This document shows positions 1-7,367 of a stretch of 21,283 bases of DNA, piece after piece; the first letter of the stretch is position 1; the number at the start of each line of letters is the position of its first letter. Origin of the DNA: Bacteroidia bacterium (lineage in GTDB: Bacteria; Bacteroidota; Bacteroidia; NS11-12g; UBA955). The notes beneath the pieces are model-generated. The model was not told the DNA's origin. It saw only the letters and a list, made by a program, of their open reading frames with translations, and ran no database searches. The stretch covers positions 1 to 21,283 of the forward strand of contig JADLHV010000278.1 of assembly GCA_020848595.1 (NCBI GenBank), read 5' to 3'. The position numbers and the translations under genes were made by a program.

Positions 1-1230
1 AGACATGGTATTGATTTTCTTATAATAAGAAACCTTGCTTTTAGGGACTTTTATTTTGAGCTTTTGACCCTTAAAAATGGCGTCTTTACGCATACCATTC
101 CACTTTTTTATATCAGATACTCTACAATCAAATAAATCAGCAATTAATAATAAGCCATCGCCACTTTTAACGACATAGATAATAGTAACGGTTTTGGATT
201 CTTTTTTAGGTGCTTTCGGACTTTCGTCTTCTTCCTCTTCATCTCTTAATGTATCGGTGTGCCTAACAATGCGAGGATAAATTCCTTGATCATCCATTAT
301 CAATGAATCGGTAAAATTGGAATCATTAGACGCAATGGCTGGAGGGAAAAGAATATTGAGTTTGTCGTGATAATCTGCAATCTTATCTTTAGGTAATCGC
401 AAACCCTTATTATTGTAGGAAGTTGGAATAATATCTAATCTCAATTCTGCATTGTTTTGTCTCAATATATCTTCCGAGATATTTAGATTGAACGCTATAG
501 CATTAAAACTTATCTCTCTTTGAACTTGAACCGTATCTGTTTCTTGTAGTTTGTATTTTACTGGAATTAATTTGTGGTCACTATAGTAATTCCATATATA
601 CCAAAACGCCATATAATTAACTGCCGCACTCTGGTATGTTTCGTTTAACATGTTATGGATTTTTCCATAATCTAATGAATTATTGGCTTTATGTATTGCC
701 ATATTCATATTGATTGGTCCGGCTCTAAAAGCTACCAATGTCTTTAACCAATCTTGGTAGATGAAATTTAAATCCTTAAAATAGTTAGCAGCTGTTTGTG
801 TCCCTATATAGGGGTCTCTTCTTTCATCGATATAACTATTTGTACTTAATAAATACTTTTTAGCAATAGCATAACTTAAAACCCACATGCCACTCCCTCC
901 ATCGGCATCTGAATACAATGGATCACAATTGCTAATCGCCGAACTTAATAAAAATAATTGCTTCGGAACGCCTGCTGTGTCAAAATAATGACTTAATAAA
1001 TTGTTGTAATATTGAGTCTTGCCAATTAGAATTGATGTGCTATTGTTGATGTTACGTAAATAAAATTGTATTTGCTTGCGTACTTGCTCATTGTAAAATA
1101 TAGGTACTTGCGAATTGGTCTTTACTAATTTTAAAAAATACGGGTCCTTTGCATAAGTGGAATCAGCTGGATTACCCATCATTTGCTTGAAACCTAATAG
1201 CAGAAATATTACAAGTAAGGTATTTTTCAT
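1..1230 (-). CDS. MltD-like lytic transglycosylase with LysM domain, probably inactive; 3' end outside window
   Basis: I translated 410 codons from ATG at 1228-1230 with no stop, so the C-terminus lies beyond the left edge. The N-terminus is a hydrophobic signal peptide (NTLLVIFLLLGF). Residues about 60-230 follow the Bacteroidota MltD-like transglycosylase layout: GVPKQL (87-92), GGSGMW (111-116), SYIDERRDP (about 132-140), DWLKTLVAFRAGP (about 155-167), then the NYY-containing helix. A weak LysM-like stretch (ISFNAIAFNLNISEDI) follows. After an acidic linker (EEEEDE) comes a good LysM domain at about 352-396 (YVVKSGDGL, KKWNGM, FKGQKLKI), which binds peptidoglycan. The family normally cleaves murein in the periplasm. 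The glutamate expected in the 'ESALNP' position is replaced: the aligned residues are AISNCDP, with I99 at the catalytic position. The AYNCGPG motif is also altered, to AFRAGPI. I infer a cell-wall-binding pseudoenzyme. The family call is firm; the loss of activity is inferred. Confidence 0.85.
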   Translation of the reverse strand, partial: MKNTLLVIFLLLGFKQMMGNPADSTYAKDPYFLKLVKTNSQVPIFYNEQVRKQIQFYLRNINNSTSILIGKTQYYNNLLSHYFDTAGVPKQLFLLSSAISNCDPLYSDADGGSGMWVLSYAIAKKYLLSTNSYIDERRDPYIGTQTAANYFKDLNFIYQDWLKTLVAFRAGPINMNMAIHKANNSLDYGKIHNMLNETYQSAAVNYMAFWYIWNYYSDHKLIPVKYKLQETDTVQVQREISFNAIAFNLNISEDILRQNNAELRLDIIPTSYNNKGLRLPKDKIADYHDKLNILFPPAIASNDSNFTDSLIMDDQGIYPRIVRHTDTLRDEEEEDESPKAPKKESKTVTIIYVVKSGDGLLLIADLFDCRVSDIKKWNGMRKDAIFKGQKLKIKVPKSKVSYYKKINTMS

Positions 1231-1244
1231 TTTAACTCTAAACT

Positions 1245-1256
1245 GAACAATTGTTC
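1245..1256. promoter_or_regulatory. 12-bp perfect palindrome upstream of the transglycosylase gene
   Basis: GAACAATTGTTC reads the same on both strands and lies 14 bp upstream of the ATG at 1230. It could be an operator, but several such palindromes are expected by chance in a window this size, and no -7 box was found next to it. The rest of 1231-1455 holds nothing I can recognise. Confidence 0.2.
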
Positions 1257-1455
1257 TAAATTGTCAACGAATTTAAGCAATATCAATTGATAGGAAAATA
1301 TAAGTTTTACCCTATTGTGGATTGAGTGCTTTTTAATTTTTTTTATTCAAGTGAAATACTATCGATAGGCTTATTGTTTCTCAACATTTTCAGCTCATGT
1401 ATCTTTCTAATACGTCATTGATTTAATCATTTGCACATGCAATAAATCCTTTGAT

Positions 1456-2223
1456 TTAAAGCTGTTTTGCCTCTCGCCACCAAGCATCCATTTGTTCTAA
1501 GCCAAGTGATTTCATTTCCTTGCCTGTTTGCTCGGCTTTGGCTTCTATATACTCAAATCGGGTCTTAAACTTCTTATTCGTTCTTTCTAAGGCATCATCT
1601 GGATTAATATGTAAAAATCGAGCATAATTTATTAATGAAAAAATCAAATCTCCTAACTCATTTTCTTGTTCATCTTTTGTATCGGCATTTTTAAATTCGG
1701 CTAATTCTTCTTCTACTTTTTCCCATACTTGTTCTCCTGTATCCCAATCAAATCCAACTTGTGCCGCCTTTTCTTGCATTCTGTAGGCTTTAACAATTGA
1801 AGGCATCGAAACTGGTACTCCACTTAAAACAGATTTCTTTTTATCGCCTTTTTCTTTTAGTTTAATTTGCTCCCAATTTTGTTTAACTGTATCAGAATCT
1901 TCTGCTATAACTTCTCCGTAAATATGCGGATGCCTACGAATCAATTTTTCACATAATTGGTCAATGATACTTTCTATATCGTAATCACCTTTTTCAGAAC
2001 CAATTTTCGCATAAAAAATGATGTGTAATAATATATCACCCAATTCTTTTTTAATTTCTTCGGTATCATTAGCAATAATAGCATCGCTAAGTTCGTAAGT
2101 TTCTTCAATGGTAAGATGTCTAATGGATTCTGTAGTTTGTTCGCGGTCCCATGGACATTTGGCTCTCAAATCATCCATAATATCTAATAGACGTTTGAAG
2201 GCATTTAAGCGTGAATCTTGCAT
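1456..2223 (-). CDS. mazG: Nucleoside triphosphate pyrophosphohydrolase MazG
   Basis: MazG hydrolyses (d)NTPs to NMP and pyrophosphate. It cleans damaged nucleotides from the pool and in E. coli also lowers ppGpp. The 255-residue protein has the full two-domain all-alpha form. The N-terminal domain has CPWDREQT at 23-30, the metal-binding EETYE at 40-44 and ELGD at 60-63, then RRHPHIYG at 96-103. The C-terminal catalytic domain has KAYRMQEKA, VGFDW, EEELAEF (171-177) and ENELGD (187-192). I start it at the ATG at 2221-2223 (MQDSRLNAF), which matches the usual family N-terminus. The frame is open further upstream only with a TTG codon and an unlikely MLYLCL extension. A -7 box sits only 4 bp upstream of this ATG, which also supports it. 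It is a single gene, 113 bp from purL. Confidence 0.95.
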   Translation of the reverse strand: MQDSRLNAFKRLLDIMDDLRAKCPWDREQTTESIRHLTIEETYELSDAIIANDTEEIKKELGDILLHIIFYAKIGSEKGDYDIESIIDQLCEKLIRRHPHIYGEVIAEDSDTVKQNWEQIKLKEKGDKKKSVLSGVPVSMPSIVKAYRMQEKAAQVGFDWDTGEQVWEKVEEELAEFKNADTKDEQENELGDLIFSLINYARFLHINPDDALERTNKKFKTRFEYIEAKAEQTGKEMKSLGLEQMDAWWREAKQL

Positions 2224-2227
2224 AAGG

Positions 2228-2235
2228 CAAAGATA
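2228..2235 (-). promoter_or_regulatory. Bacteroidota -7 promoter box before mazG
   Basis: The minus strand reads TATCTTTG, an exact match to the Bacteroidota TAnnTTTG -7 element, 4 bp before the mazG ATG. This would put the transcription start at or within a few bases of the start codon, that is, a leaderless or nearly leaderless mRNA. I see no TTG at the expected -33 spacing. Confidence 0.5.
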
Positions 2236-2336
2236 CAGCAACTGTATGAATTTGATGGATTAGATTTTAACTCAATTGAAAATTAAGCTTTCAAATCTTT
2301 TTTATTTTAGACCAATCTACTCAGCTCAAATTGTTG

Positions 2337-4544
2337 TTAAGCAATTCTTTGTGCTAGAGCAGTATCGTAACTTTTTTTACTGCTGTTAACAGAGCCGAAA
2401 TTTTGACCATCTATGATTAATTCGGTGCCTTTTACTGTTCCAATTTGCAAAACAGGAACTTGCATCGATTTAAAATGATTTTCTAATGCTAATTGATTCT
2501 CTGGTTTAACAGATAAAACAACACGACCTTGAGCTTCACTGAATAGCCATGCATCTTTTCTAAATTCAGCCTCTGTGCACACATCAAAACCTTTTCCACT
2601 TTGCATAGCCGATTCAGTTAAAGTAATAAATAGTCCACCTTCACTAACATCGTGAGCAGAAACTATCAATCCTTTTGTGATGGCATCATATAAAGCATCT
2701 TGAAGAATTTTCTCTTCATCTAAATTAAAATAAGGTGCTGGAGAATGCGCAACCTTATGCCATTTAGCCAAGTATTGCGAACTACTAATATCATTTTTAG
2801 AGCTACCAATCAATAAGATAGAATCACCCTCATTTTTAAATGCAGAACTCGTTTGATGTTCAGGTTTTTCTATAATACCCACCATGCCAATAGTAGGAGT
2901 AGGATAAACCGCAACACCATCAGAACTTTGATTATAGAAACTAACATTACCACCCGTAACCGGTGTTCCAAATTTTAGACAAGCTTTGCCCATTCCATCA
3001 ATACTATGTTTAAATTGGTAATAAACTTCTTTGTCATAAGGGTTGCCGAAATTCAAACAATTTGTAATAGCAGAAGGCTTTCCACCTGTACAAACAATGT
3101 TTCTTGCAGCCTCAGTTACAGCAATTGCGCAACCGATTTCTGGATCAGCGTATACATAACGGCTATTGCAATCTACTGTTAGAGCTAAAGATTTATTAGA
3201 GCCTTTTACTTTTACAACTGCAGCATCACTCGGAATATTGGTACTTTGATTTACTGTTCCAACCATACTATCATATTGAGTATAAACCCAATTTTTTGAA
3301 GCGATATTAGGTTCCTTCAATAAGAAATCCGCAACAGATTTTAAATCTTGAGGAACTTCTATTTTATTAATATCAAAAGCTTTTATCTTTTCAAAATATT
3401 TTGGTTCCGACCATTCTCTAGTATAAACTGGAGCGCCACCGCCAAGAGCAAGACTTTCGGCAGGAATATCGGCTTCTAAAGCACCATTCATGTAGTATTC
3501 TACACGACCAGTATCTGTAACCTCACCAATTTGAGCATAAGTTAATTCCCATTTTTTAAAGATAGCTTCAGCTAAATGTTCTTTGCCTTTTTCTAAAATC
3601 ACCAACATACGTTCTTGACTTTCAGAAAGTAGGATTTCCCATCCTTTCATATTGGCTTGACGCACTGGTACTTTATCTAAGTGAATGATCATACCCGTTT
3701 CACTTTTTGCCGCCATTTCGCTTGTGCTACAAGTAATTCCGGCAGCTCCCATATCTTGCATACCAATAATAGCGCCTGTTTGGATTAATTCCATTGAAGC
3801 TTCTAAAATTAGTTTTTCCCAGAATGGATCTCCAACTTGAACACTTGGTAAATCATTAATACTGTCTTCAGAAATATCTTTAGAAGCAAATGCAGCACCA
3901 TGTATACCGTCTTTACCCGTTGCCGCTCCAAAAATATAGACTGGATTTCCCGGCCCCTCGGCAATAGCAGAAATAGTAGTACCCACTTTTGCAATACCAA
4001 CACTCATGGCATTGACAAGAATATTGGTTTCATAACAATCGTCGAAATACACTTCGCCGCCAACTGTTGGAATACCAAATGCATTGCCATAATCACCAAT
4101 GCCTTTTACAACACCTTTCAATAACCATTTTGTACGCGCTGTATCAATATTACCGAAGCGCAATGAGTTAAGTTGAGCAATAGGACGAGCACCCATTGAA
4201 AAAATATCGCGGTTTATTCCACCAACTCCCGTTGCAGCTCCTTGATAAGGCTCTATAGCAGAAGGGTGATTGTGAGATTCAATTTTAAAACAAACAGCTA
4301 AACCATCGCCAATATCTACTAAACCTGCGTTTTCTTCTCCAGCTTTTGCCAACATCGCTGGTCCCTCTTTTGGTAAGGTCTTTAACCATGTGATGGAGTT
4401 TTTATAGGAACAATGTTCACTCCACATGACTGAGTAGATGCTTAGTTCTGTAAAGTTAGGCGTACGTCCAAGAATAGATTTGATTTTCTCGAACTCTTCA
4501 GGTAATAGGCCTAATTGTTGCGCTTGTTCTAGGGTTGCTTCCAT
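2337..4544 (-). CDS. purL: Phosphoribosylformylglycinamidine synthase subunit II (small PurL)
   Basis: PurL makes FGAM from FGAR, ATP and ammonia, step four of purine synthesis, in the cytosol. At 735 residues this is the small form, which works with separate PurS and PurQ (glutaminase); neither is in the window. It shows the family signatures in order: MWSEHCSYKNS with the active-site His at 44, ESHNHPSAIEPYQGAATGVGG from about 89 (Mg/ATP binding), SMGARPIAQLNSLRFG, TVGGEVYFD, QDMGAAGITCS, the second-half GGNVSFYNQS, and SAHDVSEGGL near the C-terminus. The pseudo-duplicated PurM-like halves are both complete. The start at 4544 gives the normal family N-terminus (LGLLPEEFEKI). A -7 box 7 bp upstream again suggests a very short leader. 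Confidence 0.97.
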   Translation of the reverse strand: MEATLEQAQQLGLLPEEFEKIKSILGRTPNFTELSIYSVMWSEHCSYKNSITWLKTLPKEGPAMLAKAGEENAGLVDIGDGLAVCFKIESHNHPSAIEPYQGAATGVGGINRDIFSMGARPIAQLNSLRFGNIDTARTKWLLKGVVKGIGDYGNAFGIPTVGGEVYFDDCYETNILVNAMSVGIAKVGTTISAIAEGPGNPVYIFGAATGKDGIHGAAFASKDISEDSINDLPSVQVGDPFWEKLILEASMELIQTGAIIGMQDMGAAGITCSTSEMAAKSETGMIIHLDKVPVRQANMKGWEILLSESQERMLVILEKGKEHLAEAIFKKWELTYAQIGEVTDTGRVEYYMNGALEADIPAESLALGGGAPVYTREWSEPKYFEKIKAFDINKIEVPQDLKSVADFLLKEPNIASKNWVYTQYDSMVGTVNQSTNIPSDAAVVKVKGSNKSLALTVDCNSRYVYADPEIGCAIAVTEAARNIVCTGGKPSAITNCLNFGNPYDKEVYYQFKHSIDGMGKACLKFGTPVTGGNVSFYNQSSDGVAVYPTPTIGMVGIIEKPEHQTSSAFKNEGDSILLIGSSKNDISSSQYLAKWHKVAHSPAPYFNLDEEKILQDALYDAITKGLIVSAHDVSEGGLFITLTESAMQSGKGFDVCTEAEFRKDAWLFSEAQGRVVLSVKPENQLALENHFKSMQVPVLQIGTVKGTELIIDGQNFGSVNSSKKSYDTALAQRIA

Positions 4545-4551
4545 TTCAGTG

Positions 4552-4569
4552 CAAAAATACGCATTTTTG
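4552..4569. promoter_or_regulatory. purL -7 box inside an 18-bp inverted repeat
   Basis: On the minus strand TATTTTTG (4559-4552) fits the TAnnTTTG -7 box, 7 bp before the purL ATG. The same bases form the left arm of a perfect inverted repeat CAAAAAT-ACGC-ATTTTTG. An operator overlapping the promoter is possible. No -33 TTG was found at normal spacing, and AT-rich inverted repeats are common, so the operator role is only a suggestion. Confidence 0.4.
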
Positions 4570-4612
4570 ACCTCTTTTATTAAGGGGATTTCAACATTTT
4601 ATCATGTTTTAC

Positions 4613-7333
4613 CTACTGCGTTTTATTGATGATAAATACTTGATGATCTATCTTAATAAAATAAATACCGGGACTCAATTTTTCTAGATTAATTTGATTG
4701 CGCCCTATTTGCAATTCTCCAGTTAAAACTGTTTTGCCATCTACCCCGATTAAATCGTATGGATACAAATTATTGGTTTCTATGGTTAAATAATTCTCTA
4801 CTGGATTCGGGTATAATCTAATGATAGCTTTTTCAAAATCAGTTACCGTCGTTCTGCCATCAGTTCGAATCACAATTTCTTCTCTATGGCTACAAGCATT
4901 GCTGTCTTCTACCTCACACCAAATCGTATAATAACCAGGATTTCCTAAGGTATATGCCCAAAAATCATTGTTAATGGTTTGAGTGCCATTCGACCAATTA
5001 TAGCTCGAAAATTGTTTATCCAAACTCATTTTAATAAAATCTAATTTATTAAATATGGTGTCCGAAAGAATCTCAAAATCTGGTAAAGGCAATGGTGTTA
5101 TAGTAATGCTTTTTTCAGATTCACATGCACCTCTTGTATTGATTCTTAATTTTAAAATTACAGTATCTTTAATTATTAAATTGAAGTTCTCTCCCTTTTG
5201 TGCACTTGCTTGACCTTCAAGCTCCCAATAATAATCAAAATAAATATTCGAATTGTCGACTTTTGATAAGATAAGCGCAGTGTCATTGATGCAAATAGAT
5301 GTATCTAACATACCAATTTTTGGCGTAGGAATGATGTTGATTAACATAGTATCTTCTGCGCTGCAATTGGTGCTGTCGGTAATTTTTAACTTGATTTTTG
5401 TGTTGTTGACAATGTTTATTTCTAAGCTCGAATCACTTCCCGCAAATTGATTGTCCTTATACCATTCTATAGTAAATGGTGCTGTGCCTTTTATTTGTTT
5501 TATGCGTATCGTATCAATGTTTATAGAACAATAATTAAATAAATGACCACTTGGGTCTGTTTCAAAAGCACCTCGACTATACACTTTAACAGAGTCACTA
5601 GAAAAACAATTGTTGTGAATTACATCAACTCTGATGGTCTTTTTTAAACCTTTTAATTTACTTTTATATATCAAACCTGAATCTACTGCTAAGGCACTTA
5701 TTTCACTGTCAAACCATTTTATAGACGAAGGATTGGACGTTAAATTCAAAGCTTGAAATTGAACAGAATCATTTTGACAAATCAAAGTGTCTTGCGCAAT
5801 GGCGATTTCTACATCTAATGCATTAATAATAACAGTATCTAAATACGAAGTCGGACAATTGTATTGTTTGTTATTTACATAATGTTCTATAATGTATTTA
5901 CCACCACGTTTAAATTTAAAACTATCTAATTGTTTGTAGGTAAAGTATAAAGGTGTTCCGCTGTTGCTACTATCGCGAATACTAAAGGAATACACATAAT
6001 TACTTAACATTTGTTTAAGAGAATCCAATGGTTTTGCTTCCATTTTAAGCCAACCACAATCAAATTGAGTGTAGGTCCTTTTGCTTTGTGCCTTGGGTTT
6101 AACGGTAATATTATAACCTCTAGTTGAAATACCGGGATAAGGGCAATTATTATCTTTTACGGTAGCTGAAAATGAGTAAACATTTGGTCGCGCATCTCCT
6201 ATTTTTGTTTGCCAACAGAATAAAGCTTCTTTTTCTCGTGCTGTTGAATCTTTAATTGTAAAAGTGCCCGCCATTATGCCTTTGTTCCAACTTAAAGAAA
6301 TGGTGTCTAATTTTGTTTGTTTTGGCAAAAACGGGTCGTCTTTAGTGCCAATGGTAAAGCATATTTTATTGCCTTCGCATACAGCGTATTTGTTATTGCC
6401 CGTAAAATAAGGTGGGTTATTATCAGGACAAACTTTTACCTGAATCATCATTTCTCGGGAAACTTGACCTATTAGTATAAATTTGTTAGCACTATCTTTT
6501 CTAAATTCGTTTACTAGAATTTTTATGACGCCAAACTCATCACATTTTATTGGTGTAAAATTGATATCACCAGTTTCAGGGTCGAAATAAAATCCTCTAG
6601 GTGGTTTAGCATTAGGAAGAGCCCGGCAATTAACAACTCCTGGACTAGGAGGACAATAGGGTGTCATAGGGATTTTAGAATATAAATTGCCATTATATTG
6701 TAATGGTGTAAAGTTGTCGCTTAATGGAGGTTCTAAACTAAAAAATAGTGAATCATTTTCCGCTGTATCAATAACGCCTGCATTATAGATAAAAGGTTGG
6801 TTACAACAAGCCAGTAAATACGGTTCAGAGTAGAATTCTGGAGTATGATTTACAGTAATATTTTGACAAATATTGGTCATGGCATTAATGTAAAATTTAC
6901 CCGGAACTATCGTGTTAATATTCGTATCGCGCAAATTTTGATCTATTGAAAAATATATCTTACAATTTCCTGCATTAACATATTTCGTATAAGGCGCTTT
7001 GGTAAAATCAACTGTATCTATAAAAACATGTTTTTCGTAACCAGGATTGCCCTGTGCGTTGGTATTATTACAAGGGTTGCCACATGTGTCGGTGGGCTTT
7101 GAAATAGAGATTCGCTTTAAATTCATTGAGGTTTTAAATGAATCGGATTCAACATAACCATCTATTCCATTTAAAGAAGCATCACTGCATTGTCGGTATA
7201 CAATAGCTTTAACTAAATATTTTTTTGGCGAAAGTAATTCATAATAGACTTCTCCGCCTCCAATAGTTTGGCTTTTACAATCAAGATGATTTATCAGTAA
7301 ACTAATTAAAAGTGATAGATAGAGTTTGTTCAT
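4613..7333 (-). CDS. Large T9SS-secreted protein, paralogue A (Cys-rich N-module, Ig/PKD-like repeats, type-A sorting domain)
   Basis: This is a 906-residue exported protein of a Bacteroidota surface-protein type whose N-terminus reads like 'GGEIYYE..' (here GGGEVYYELL at about 26-35); its function is not known to me. A signal peptide (about 1-21) is followed by a conserved module at about 25-310 with paired cysteines: YRQC, DTCGNPC (82-88), NAGNC, NICQ, ACC, PYCPPSPGVVNC (225-236) and PPRGFYFDPETG (244-255). The middle is Ser/Asn/Asp-rich and beta-like, with a PKD/Ig-like unit at about 750-827 (YNWSNGTQT, LGNPGYYTIW). Residues about 829-906 are a type-A T9SS sorting domain (RLYPNPVENYL, GVDGKTV, LSPGIYFIKI), so the mature protein should cross the outer membrane by T9SS and be anchored or released. 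It lies 34 bp downstream of its paralogue B and is probably cotranscribed with it. Confidence 0.85.
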   Translation of the reverse strand: MNKLYLSLLISLLINHLDCKSQTIGGGEVYYELLSPKKYLVKAIVYRQCSDASLNGIDGYVESDSFKTSMNLKRISISKPTDTCGNPCNNTNAQGNPGYEKHVFIDTVDFTKAPYTKYVNAGNCKIYFSIDQNLRDTNINTIVPGKFYINAMTNICQNITVNHTPEFYSEPYLLACCNQPFIYNAGVIDTAENDSLFFSLEPPLSDNFTPLQYNGNLYSKIPMTPYCPPSPGVVNCRALPNAKPPRGFYFDPETGDINFTPIKCDEFGVIKILVNEFRKDSANKFILIGQVSREMMIQVKVCPDNNPPYFTGNNKYAVCEGNKICFTIGTKDDPFLPKQTKLDTISLSWNKGIMAGTFTIKDSTAREKEALFCWQTKIGDARPNVYSFSATVKDNNCPYPGISTRGYNITVKPKAQSKRTYTQFDCGWLKMEAKPLDSLKQMLSNYVYSFSIRDSSNSGTPLYFTYKQLDSFKFKRGGKYIIEHYVNNKQYNCPTSYLDTVIINALDVEIAIAQDTLICQNDSVQFQALNLTSNPSSIKWFDSEISALAVDSGLIYKSKLKGLKKTIRVDVIHNNCFSSDSVKVYSRGAFETDPSGHLFNYCSINIDTIRIKQIKGTAPFTIEWYKDNQFAGSDSSLEINIVNNTKIKLKITDSTNCSAEDTMLINIIPTPKIGMLDTSICINDTALILSKVDNSNIYFDYYWELEGQASAQKGENFNLIIKDTVILKLRINTRGACESEKSITITPLPLPDFEILSDTIFNKLDFIKMSLDKQFSSYNWSNGTQTINNDFWAYTLGNPGYYTIWCEVEDSNACSHREEIVIRTDGRTTVTDFEKAIIRLYPNPVENYLTIETNNLYPYDLIGVDGKTVLTGELQIGRNQINLEKLSPGIYFIKIDHQVFIINKTQ

Positions 7334-7367
7334 TCTCTTAAGTCGTTTTTTTTAAATTAAACGTTGC

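Noticed and set aside
1431..1442. Inverted repeat TTGCA-CA-TGCAA after mazG as a terminator
   Set aside because: A 2-nt loop cannot form a stable hairpin, and no T-run follows on the minus strand.
2224..2241. TTG-initiated N-terminal extension of MazG (MLYLCL)
   Set aside because: It overlaps the -7 box and is not part of the family N-terminus; the ATG at 2223 fits.
3809..4124. Open frames overlapping purL in other frames or on the plus strand
   Set aside because: They lie entirely inside the well-conserved purL gene and have no recognisable product or start context.
4593..4608. AACAT-TTTATC-ATGTT hairpin between paralogue A and purL as a terminator
   Set aside because: The stem is only 5 AT-rich pairs, and no T-run follows in the direction of transcription (minus strand).
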